Below, in pieces: positions 1 through 5,559 of a DNA stretch of 5,559 nucleotides. The position numbers were made by a program, and so were the translations under genes. The stretch lies in NCBI GenBank assembly GCA_013812515.1, contig JACCTI010000172.1, forward strand, positions 1-5,559, read 5' to 3'. The notes under the pieces were generated by a model. The model did not search any database. It was not told where the DNA came from and worked only from the letters and a program-made list of their open reading frames with translations. Numbering within the stretch: position 1 is the first letter of the stretch; every line of letters begins with the position of its first letter. The stretch is from Chthoniobacterales bacterium (GTDB taxonomy: Bacteria > Verrucomicrobiota > Verrucomicrobiia > Chthoniobacterales > UBA10450).

Positions 1-14
1 GTGGCAACGCCTGT

Positions 15-1334
15 GTGAGCAGGGCTGCCAACATCTTCACCGAAATTGGCGCTGCACCAAAAACGGTCGATGAGGCACCTTCTTCTGATGCAGTAAATGT
101 GGATCTCACGAATGCGAAGGTTAGTGCCGAGACTTTGCGTCGTCTGCGCGGCAAGCGCGGAGCAGTTCTTTTGTTCTCGCATTATCCCGCCGATCCTCGG
201 CCGCGCCGCGCGGCTGAGGCACTCACGAGAGAAGGGGTTACGATCGATTTGATTTGCCTGCAAGAGAACCCCGCCGAGGCGAAACGCGAAACGGTGAATG
301 GGGTAAACGTTCTTCGAGTGCCGCTGAAGCGCCGGCGCCGCGGAAAACTAAGCTATGCCTGGCAATACTCTGCATTCATCATCGCATCGTTCGGATATCT
401 GACGATTAGTTCTCTTCGTCGCCGGTATGACTTCGTGCATGTCCACAACATGCCCGACATCCTTGTTTTTAGCTCGGTTGTGGCGAAGTCGCTTGGTGCC
501 AAGGTTGTCTTAGACCTGCACGATCCCATGCCGGAATTGATGCAGGCTATCTTCAACCTTCCGGAGGAAAGTACCAATGTTCGAATTTTGAAGGGCATGG
601 AGAAGCAAAGCATCGCCTTCGCCGACCGAGTTCTGACCGTGAGCGTCACATTCAAACGGCTCTTTTCCTCGCGCAGTTGCGCGGCGGAAAAAATCAACGT
701 CGTGATCAACTCGCCCGACGAGACGATCTTCCGGTTGCGGGAACCAACTTCGCGACGCTCGAGCGGAGCAGATCCTTCACAACCATTCTTGATCTTATAC
801 CACGGATCCCTGCTGCGCCGAAACGGATTGGACCTTGCCGTAGATGCGCTGGAACTGGCCCGGGCATCCATCCCCGGCGCCCGCCTCGTTGTTTGCGGAG
901 CCCCTACCTCTTTTTTCGAAACGGTCATGGAGGCAGTCCGCGCCCGCGATCTGGAAAAGAGCGTCGACTATTTAGGTGCAAGAAATCTCGAGCAAATCGT
1001 CGAGGCGATCACCCGTTGCGATCTAGGTGTAGTCCCTAACCACCGAAATATTTTCACCGAGCTCAATACCCCGACGCGCATTTTCGAGTGCCTCGCGCTC
1101 GGAAAGCCAGTGATTGCTCCCCGCGCGCGAGGTATCCAGGATTATTTCGGTGACGACGATCTCATCTACTTCAATCTGGGAGATGCCAACGACCTCGCCG
1201 ATAAAATCACATACGCCTTTCACCATCCTCGCGAAGTGGAAGAAATCGTCAGGAGAGGTCAGCAGATGTATCTGAAGCACCGTTGGAGTTCCGAGAAGTC
1301 AAACCTCCTGAGGACGTTCGGGGAGCTTTGCTAA
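15..1334 (+). CDS. GT4-type glycosyltransferase (copy A), intact
   Basis: This is probably a cytoplasmic or membrane-associated retaining GT-B glycosyltransferase that adds a sugar to a lipid-linked surface glycan; donor and acceptor are unknown. The product is 439 aa. Residues about 50-66 (AVLLFSHYPADPRPRR) form the start of the N-terminal Rossmann domain, and residues 138-172 carry the YDFVHVHNMPD and VVLDLHDP segments. The C-terminal domain starts near 258 (FLILYHGSLLRRNGLDLA) and holds the donor-binding motif TPTRIFECLALGKPVIAP at 352-369, with Glu358 in the place of the conserved second Glu of the family. Residues 1-47 are an Ala/Ser/Asp/Glu-rich extension outside the fold. The frame is open to the window edge, so the GTG at 15 is only one possible start; the true one may lie upstream or be the GTG at 99. 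No frameshift was seen. The last 60% is duplicated at 4916-5559. The ligase-like pseudogene starts 21 bases downstream. Confidence 0.9.
   Translation: MSRAANIFTEIGAAPKTVDEAPSSDAVNVDLTNAKVSAETLRRLRGKRGAVLLFSHYPADPRPRRAAEALTREGVTIDLICLQENPAEAKRETVNGVNVLRVPLKRRRRGKLSYAWQYSAFIIASFGYLTISSLRRRYDFVHVHNMPDILVFSSVVAKSLGAKVVLDLHDPMPELMQAIFNLPEESTNVRILKGMEKQSIAFADRVLTVSVTFKRLFSSRSCAAEKINVVINSPDETIFRLREPTSRRSSGADPSQPFLILYHGSLLRRNGLDLAVDALELARASIPGARLVVCGAPTSFFETVMEAVRARDLEKSVDYLGARNLEQIVEAITRCDLGVVPNHRNIFTELNTPTRIFECLALGKPVIAPRARGIQDYFGDDDLIYFNLGDANDLADKITYAFHHPREVEEIVRRGQQMYLKHRWSSEKSNLLRTFGELC
621..1264 (+). repeat. Direct repeat, first copy (pairs with 4916-5559)
   Basis: This part of copy A aligns without gaps, at a constant offset of 4295 bases, to 4916-5559. 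The proteins are about 82% identical by hand count and most DNA differences look synonymous, so the repeat is an older gene duplication under selection, not a recent one. The two copies are in the same orientation and bracket the damaged genes and gmhA. Confidence 0.85.
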
Positions 1335-1355
1335 CGAGCCACTCGCGATTCACTC

Positions 1356-2008
1356 ATGCCTCCAACAGTAGCTCTCTACCTGACTCTTGGCTTGATCGCG
1401 TACTTGTTCCGGCGCGATATACGCCAAAAGCCCAACGTTACGAGCGCGCTTTGGTTGCCTATTCTCTGGGTGCTACTCAGCGCCACCAGACCGGTTTCAG
1501 CGTGGCTAAACATCTGGGGATTTCACGTTGGTGGTGCAACTTCGTTGGAGGAGGGAAGTCATGTAGATGGAGCGGCTTATTCGCGCTCCCCGCGTCAGGA
1601 TTTTACGTGGTGTGGAGACGAGGAATCCGGGTTTCGGAAATCATGCGCGAGAATCCCTGGCTTTCCGTTTTCTTCATCTACTGTTTGTTAGCCGTGTTTT
1701 GGTCTGACTTTCCTCTCGTGGCCTTCAAGCGCTAGGTCAAAATCCCGGTCCCCCCGTCATGGCGCTGATTATCCTGACGGAGCCTGACGCGAAAGAGGCC
1801 TTGGTTACCCTGATGAAACGGTGTGCTTACATAGTCGTGCCAGTCTCAAATCCTCTTCATCAAGTATTACCCGTGTCTGGGACGAGAATTTGACCCGTGG
1901 TTAGGGAGAGGAATCTGGACGGGGATCTCGACTGGCAAAAACGTACTTGGCCGCGACTGCTTTATTCTCGCATTCTTCCTCGTTTGGCATCTTCTAAGGC
2001 AACGGGAG
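1356..2008 (+). pseudogene. O-antigen ligase/polymerase-like membrane protein, N-terminal half, frameshifted and truncated
   Basis: Joining frames gives about 216 residues of a multi-pass membrane protein resembling the O-antigen ligase (Wzy/WaaL-like) family, which joins or polymerises glycans on the periplasmic side of the inner membrane. Hydrophobic segments include TVALYLTLGLIAYLF, LWLPILWVLLSA, WLSVFFIYCLLAVFWS, CAYIVVPVSILFIKYYP and CFILAFFLVWHLL. Family members are usually above 400 aa, so the C-terminal half, including the large periplasmic loop, is missing. The reading runs from ATG 1356 to about 1577. It loses a T at 1577-1578, meets TAG at 1733-1735 where Trp is expected after FKR, loses a C at 1744-1746 and gains an A at 1848-1850. 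It then continues to about 2008, where the sequence becomes a GT9 gene; this frame stops at 2033-2035. No Shine-Dalgarno sequence is evident before 1356. The family call rests on the pattern I recognise in KYYPCLGREFDPWLGRG and the membrane profile, not on a search. Confidence 0.78.
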
Positions 2009-2808
2009 ATGTCGTGCGCACGACACCGTTGCTGAGGGACATCGAGGGAGAAATCTGCTGGCTGACCGAAGCCAGGAACACTGTTCTCCTGAGCAACATC
2101 TCCGATCAACTTCAGCGCTTCAGTTGGGAGGAGCCTGAGTCAGTGCCCGACACGCCGTACGATCTTCGATATACGGACGACTCGCGGCGCTGGTTCGATT
2201 AAGTCTGATCAGCTCCTTCGGGCGTTACAACGCGGACCAGCTTAGATTCCGAAATCGACGCACCTATCAATCTGCGTTTGAGGGCCTTTGCTCTGAGTTG
2301 AAGAGTGAAACATATCTACTGCCAGATCCGATTGAAACCTATGTGAGGGCGACGTTGCAATCGCTGCGGAGGCTGGGCCTGTTTGGCCGATGAAAAACTG
2401 GGCCTACTATTTGGAACTAAAGCAACGGCTCGAGCGCGAGAACCTGGTTGTGAACATGCTCCCAAAGAGGACCTCCCTGTTGGAGCACTTTCTGACGTGC
2501 GGAATCACAGGTGCTTCGTGGGAGGCGACAGTCTGCCGATGCACTTTGCATTGGGAGCAGGCATACGATGCGTAAGCCTTTTTACTTGCACGAGCCCGTG
2601 GGAGATCTTCGGTTACGGCGTTCAGAAGAAGATTGTCTCTCCGCTCCTCGAGCGCTTTTTCTACAAACGAGGATACGACCGCGGTGCGACCACTGCTATC
2701 GAGGTTCCTGAGGTGGTGACCGCGACAATGGAAAGTCTCGAAGAGGCTGCCCTGATCAGTGACAGAGCGCAGGGCTGCAGGGACGCTGTAGAAAATTGGA
2801 ACAGATAA
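1996..2808 (+). pseudogene. GT9 heptosyltransferase-like gene, frameshifted, N-terminus and an internal segment lost
   Basis: The composite translation (about 270 aa against roughly 330-350 usual) resembles ADP-heptose:LPS heptosyltransferases, GT-B enzymes that transfer heptose to the LPS core in the cytoplasm. The N-terminal loop KATGDVVRTTPLLR begins the match near 1996, about 8-10 residues inside a normal protein, so no start codon remains. The C-terminal donor site shows GPVWPMKNWAYYLELKQRL (about 2366-2425) and GGDSLPMHFALGAG (about 2520-2562), equivalent to the family's GxDTGPMHLAAA motif. Frame changes: a T lost at 2199-2200 (WFD then LSLISSFG), a G lost at 2347-2349 and a T lost at 2489-2491. 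DTPYDL runs directly into RYTDDSRR near 2160-2166, where I would expect about 35 more residues; that gap is inferred from memory of relatives. The stop TAA is at 2806-2808. The nearby gmhA fits a heptose role. Confidence 0.82.
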
Positions 2809-2836
2809 TGAATGCCGCGGGTCAGGCTAGAGAGGC

Positions 2837-4054
2837 ATGGCGACGAAAGCCTGGATCTCGACATACAAGGACCGAGTCCCTGCAGGCGCGATACTAACGG
2901 GCGGTGGTGACAAAGCCTTATGCAGTTGGGCTGGCTCTGGCGCTCGCGTCGGAGCGCGTCGGAATCGACTTCGTCGCTAGTGACCACTTGGTGTCTCCCC
3001 TCCTTGGAGGTCAACACGCGTGTGAACTTGCTAAATTTCCGCGGAAATCAGAGTGAGAACGCGAGCGCGATGAGAAAAACTGGACGAGTGCTGACCTATT
3101 ACATGCGCCTGATTCGCTACGCGGCGGTGAGCGAAGCCGCTGTTTTCCACGTCCTTTGGAATAACAGGTTTGAAGGATTCGACCGGACCATACTTACATT
3201 GTATATTATAAATTATGCGGTAAAACGGGTGGTTCTTACTGCGCACAACGTAAACGCCGCCAAAAGAGATGCGAAGGATACGTGAAGCAATCGCTTCACG
3301 CTTCGCGTTCAGTATCAGCTGGTCGATCACATCTTTGTTCATACGACAAAATCGCGAGATGAGTTGCAACGCGACTTCGCAGTCCCAGCCAGTAAATCGG
3401 CGTGGTTCCGTTCGGGATTAACAATACAGTGCGCAACAGCAAGATCAGCACGGCAGACGCCAGACGACACCTCGGTCTCCTTGTGACGGATCGAGCGTTG
3501 CTTTTTTTCGGCCAAATTGCGCCTTATAAGGGCCTGCATTATCTCATCTCGGCCTGCACTGAGTTGACACGACGTTCGTCGAATTATCGATTAGTCATTG
3601 CTGGCAAACCGAAGTGGAATGAGCATTACTGGAATGAAGTCAAGAAAGCCATCACTGATAGTGGAATAGAAAAACACATCGTTTCTGGATTGGGTTTGTT
3701 CCGGACGACGAAATCGAGCTCTATTTTAAAGCGGCCGACGTTCTGATTCTGCCTTACACTAATATCTTTCAAAGCGGTGTTCTTTTTCTAGCATATGGCT
3801 TTGGTCTCCCAGTGATTGCCGCCGATGTGGGTTCATTGAAAGAAGAAATTGTTTTAGGAAAAACAGGCTTCGTTTGCCGGCCGTGCGACGCATCCGATTT
3901 GGCGAAGACGATCGACGAGTATTTTGCGAGTGACTTGTTCCGAGACCTTGAGACTCGGCGGGCGGACATCAGGGAGTACGCGAATGAGCGATATTCCTGG
4001 AGCAAGCTAGCTTCGATAACAACTTCGGTTTACGCGCATCTTCTCGCAAGCTGA
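2837..4054 (+). pseudogene. Second GT4-type glycosyltransferase, full length but frameshifted with one in-frame stop
   Basis: Joining the frames gives about 406 residues, a normal length for a GT4 retaining GT-B glycosyltransferase acting on a lipid-linked glycan. The N-terminal domain shows GGVTKPYAVGLALALAS (about 2900-2950) and VVLTAHNVNAAKRDAKDT (3229-3282). The C-terminal domain shows VVPFGINNT (3402 on), ALLFFGQIAPYKGLHYLI (about 3495-3548) and SGVLFLAYGFGLPVIAADVG at 3774-3833, followed by EEIVLGKTGFV. It is not closely similar to copy A. Lesions: a G gained at 2906-2907, a G gained at 3006-3007, TGA at 3283-3285 with the protein continuing in the same frame, an A lost at 3394-3396 and a T lost at 3695-3697. 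I chose ATG 2837 because it gives MATKAWISTYKDRVP leading into GGVTKPY after one correction. ATG 2808, overlapping the GT9 stop as TAATG, and ATG 2812 are alternatives. The last 242 bases encode an undamaged C-terminus. Confidence 0.8.
3281..3300. repeat. Perfect 8-bp inverted repeat with a 4-nt loop over a premature stop codon
   Basis: CGTGAAGC (3281-3288), loop AATC (3289-3292) and GCTTCACG (3293-3300) form a perfect hairpin. The TGA at 3283-3285, which interrupts the second GT4 gene, lies in the left arm. No T-run follows, and it sits inside a coding region, so it does not look like a terminator. Confidence 0.7.
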
Positions 4055-4086
4055 AGGTTCTGTAGTTGAGTTAAGCGAAATCACCG
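4055..4086 (+). other. Short spacer before gmhA, no clear control signals
   Basis: This 32-base gap separates the GT4 pseudogene stop from the gmhA ATG. It holds no convincing Shine-Dalgarno sequence, promoter or terminator, so gmhA is probably co-transcribed with the upstream genes or expressed from a signal I cannot recognise. Confidence 0.5.
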
Positions 4087-4677
4087 ATGGATTCAGAGAA
4101 AGCCTTAGATCACGTTTTCACCTCTTTGCGGGAAGGCGCGGATCTACGAACGGGAATCGCAGACGACTGCGGCGAGGTGATCGTCGAGGCAGCCATGCTA
4201 ATCTCCGATTGCCTAAAGTCTGGAGGGAAGCTCCTTTTGTTTGGCAACGGTGGCAGTGCGGCCGACGCGCAGCACCTCGCGGCCGAGTTCGTCGGTCGAT
4301 TTAGAGCGGAACGCCGCGCGCTCCCGGCGATCGCATTGACGACAGATGCATCGATCCTGACGGCGGTTGGCAACGACTACGGCTTCGATCAGATCTTCTC
4401 CCGGCAGATACAGGCGTTGGGCGAGGCGAACGACGTAGCCGTCGGAATCAGCACGAGCGGCAACTCTCCTAATGTGATCGCGGGCATGCAAGAAGCATCA
4501 AAGCAGAAATTAAAAACCATCGGTCTGGCTGGAAACGATGGAGGAGCAGTAGCGAAGGCTGCAGACGTCAGAATAGTAATTTCCAGCGCTAACACGGCAC
4601 GGATTCAGGAATGCCATATCACAATAGGACACATTCTGTGCGAGTTGGTGGAGAAGGATTTCTTCGCCGACCTTTAG
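4087..4677 (+). CDS. gmhA: Phosphoheptose isomerase GmhA (SIS domain)
   Basis: GmhA converts D-sedoheptulose 7-phosphate to D-glycero-D-manno-heptose 7-phosphate, the first committed step of ADP-heptose synthesis in the cytoplasm; the family works as a zinc-bound homotetramer. The 196-aa product matches the normal length (E. coli about 192). Helical residues 1-45 precede the SIS fold. The phosphosugar loop is FGNGGSAADAQHLAAEFVGR (52-71), with the further motifs GNDYGFDQIFSRQI (95-108), STSGNSPN (122-129) and TARIQECHITIGH (170-182). His63, Glu67, Gln174 and His182 correspond, with a shift of two, to the E. coli metal and catalytic residues His61, Glu65, Gln172 and His180, so all key residues are kept. 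The start at 4087 fits the family length. The gene is undamaged although both neighbours are broken. No hldE or gmhB is in the window, so other steps must be encoded elsewhere. Confidence 0.95.
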   Translation: MDSEKALDHVFTSLREGADLRTGIADDCGEVIVEAAMLISDCLKSGGKLLLFGNGGSAADAQHLAAEFVGRFRAERRALPAIALTTDASILTAVGNDYGFDQIFSRQIQALGEANDVAVGISTSGNSPNVIAGMQEASKQKLKTIGLAGNDGGAVAKAADVRIVISSANTARIQECHITIGHILCELVEKDFFADL

Positions 4678-4681
4678 GAGT
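4675..4681 (+). promoter_or_regulatory. Ribosome binding site for the GT2 remnant, overlapping the gmhA stop
   Basis: TAGGAG lies 6-7 bases before ATG 4688, and its TAG is the gmhA stop codon (4675-4677). The close coupling supports gmhA and the GT2 gene being one transcript and supports 4688 as the original GT2 start. Confidence 0.6.
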
Positions 4682-4687
4682 CCTGCG

Positions 4688-4919
4688 ATGAAGCCTTGGT
4701 TTCAGTTCTCATTCCCGGGTTGTAACTCAGAAAAACCAGGGCGTTTGTTCGGCCAGGAACAGAGCCTTCGAGCTAGCGCAGGGAGATTACATCCAGTGGC
4801 TCGACGCGGACGATCTTCTCGCACCGGACAAGATCGAGAAGCAGCTGCAGGCGGCAGCCGACTTGCCGAGCAAGCGGACTCTCCTTTCAGCGGCTTGGGG
4901 CTCATTCATGTATCGGCCG
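4688..4919 (+). pseudogene. GT2 family glycosyltransferase remnant
   Basis: GT2 enzymes are inverting GT-A transferases using a DxD motif to hold the nucleotide-sugar and metal. Two pieces remain. The start reads MKPWFSVLIPGCNSEK once a T lost at 4700-4702 and a G gained at 4717-4719 are corrected; this is the family's SVLIPxYNxE opening. The second piece, in another frame from about 4728, reads QKNQGVCSARNRAFELAQGD then YIQWLDADDLLAPDKIEKQL, which contains the DAD metal site and the xGxxxARNxA segment. About 60-70 residues that normally lie between them are missing, with the join near 4724-4735. The second piece continues to SFMYRP at about 4904-4919, where the sequence turns into GT4 copy B. 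Its own frame stops at 4929-4931. Roughly three quarters of a normal 280-330-aa protein is gone. Confidence 0.8.
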
Positions 4920-5559
4920 ATCGCATCCTGACAGTCAGCGTTACTTTCCAGGAACTCTTTTCTTCGCGTAGTTGTCGGCCGGAAAAGATCAGGGTCGTAA
5001 TCAACTCGCCTGACGAAACGATCTTCCGATTTCAGGAACCGAATTCGACCCGCCCGAAACGACCGGATCCTTCCCAGCCTTTCTTGATATTGTATCACGG
5101 TTCGCTCCTTCGCCGGAACGGTCTGGATCTCGCCGTTGATGCTCTTGAAATAGCTCGAAAATCAGTTCCGGGCGCCCGCCTTGTGGTTTGTGGAGCTCCC
5201 ACTTCGTTTTTCGAAACAGTGATGCAGTCAGTCCGCGAGCGGGGCCTGGCTGGAAACATCCATTATCTCGGCTCGAGAAATCTGGAGCAGATCGTTGAAG
5301 CGATTAGCCGCTGCGATCTCGGCGTTGTGCCGAATCACCGCAATGTTTTCACCGAACTGAATACACCCACCCGGATTTTCGAGTGTCTCGCAATGGGAAA
5401 GCCAGTAATCGCGCCTCGCGCGCGGGGCATCCAGGATTACTTCGGCGATGAAGATTTGATCTATTTCAATCTCGGAAGCGCGAAGGACTTGGCTGAAAAA
5501 ATTACGTATGCCTTTTTCCACCCAAGCGAAGTGCAAGCAATCGTTCATCGAGGCCAGAA
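4916..5559 (+). pseudogene. GT4-type glycosyltransferase copy B, C-terminal part only, runs off the window
   Basis: From the GCC at 4916 to the last base the frame is open and aligns without gaps to residues 203-416 of the intact copy at 15-1334. By hand count about 175 of 214 residues are identical (about 82%). It keeps FLILYHGSLLRRNGLDLA, CGAPTSFFETVM, NHRNVFTELNTPTRIFECLA and GKPVIAPRARGIQDYF, so the donor-binding domain is conserved. The acceptor-side N-terminal domain (about 200 residues) is absent: sequence upstream of 4916 is GT2. The frame is also open back to ATG 4688, giving a chimeric reading frame of at least 290 codons whose first 16 residues resemble the GT2 start, whose next 60 or so are GT2 DNA read in the wrong frame, and whose remainder is GT4. 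Such a protein would lack a complete active site, so I call it a pseudogene. The 3' end is outside the window. Confidence 0.82.

Noticed and set aside
353..1280. Open frames inside GT4 copy A: minus strand at 353-928 and 1023-1280, and another plus frame at 677-1039
   Set aside because: They lie within a clearly coding gene, have no recognisable motifs, and are Arg/Ser/Pro-rich as expected for shadow frames.
1283..1735. A separate 150-aa protein starting inside the end of GT4 copy A
   Set aside because: Only its last part (from about 1577) is meaningful, as the continuation of the frameshifted ligase-like gene; its first part is copy A and ligase DNA in the wrong frame.
3196..3217. AT-rich stretch as an internal promoter
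   Set aside because: It encodes LYIINYAV, which fits the GT4 protein, and no suitable -35 element precedes it.
3281..3300. Hairpin as an intrinsic terminator
   Set aside because: No T-tract follows and it lies in the middle of a recognisable GT4 coding sequence.
1356..4054. Programmed ribosomal frameshifting as an explanation for the split frames
   Set aside because: There are too many shifts in both directions, none shows a typical slippery heptamer with a downstream structure, and two stops would also need readthrough.
4110..4595. Minus-strand frames opposite gmhA (4110-4373, 4213-4491, 4389-4595)
   Set aside because: gmhA is certain here and these frames have no family features.
5228..5548. 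Minus-strand frame similar to the one at 1023-1280
   Set aside because: The similarity follows from the copy A/copy B duplication on the other strand; it is a duplicated shadow, not a conserved antisense gene.
1..5559. CRISPR array, tRNA, rRNA, insertion sequence or phage attachment site
   Set aside because: I saw no regularly spaced repeats, cloverleaf sequence, transposase motifs or terminal inverted repeats on either strand.

Overview
The window is part of a bacterial cell-surface polysaccharide (LPS core/O-antigen or similar glycan) biosynthesis cluster. All genes are on the + strand, with little or no space between them. The gene content (GT4, GT9 and GT2 glycosyltransferases, an O-antigen-ligase-like membrane protein, the heptose isomerase GmhA) implies a Gram-negative, heptose-using organism. 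GC looks moderate, a little above half. The ligase and GT9 sequences remind me of soil Verrucomicrobiota or Acidobacteriota proteins, but that is an impression from memory, not a search result.

Layout: (1) 15-1334, an intact GT4-type glycosyltransferase (copy A). (2) 1356-about 2008, the first half of an O-antigen-ligase-like membrane protein, broken by three single-base indels and one stop codon, then cut off. (3) about 1996-2808, a GT9 heptosyltransferase-like gene lacking its extreme N-terminus and probably an internal segment, with three more indels. (4) about 2837-4054, a second, unrelated GT4 gene of full length with four indels and one in-frame stop. (5) 4087-4677, an intact gmhA. (6) 4688-about 4919, a remnant of a GT2 glycosyltransferase. 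(7) 4916-5559, the C-terminal half of a paralogue of copy A (copy B), cut at its 5' side by a junction with the GT2 remnant and at its 3' side by the window edge.

If intact, the genes would work as one unit. GmhA would start ADP-heptose synthesis, the GT9 enzyme would transfer heptose, the GT4/GT2 enzymes would add further sugars, and the ligase-like protein would polymerise or ligate the glycan at the membrane. As written, only copy A and gmhA can make complete normal proteins.

The notable feature is the damage. By hand count there are 12 single-base indels, all explainable as a gain or loss in a short homopolymer run, two stop codons that replace probable Trp codons, and four apparent deletion or fusion junctions. 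All of these lie in 1356-4054 and 4688-4919, and none in the other three gene segments. This is either real decay of a glycan locus or locally poor sequence/assembly; the sequence alone cannot decide. I see no CRISPR array, tRNA, rRNA, insertion sequence, convincing promoter or terminator, and no clear candidate for an undescribed system.
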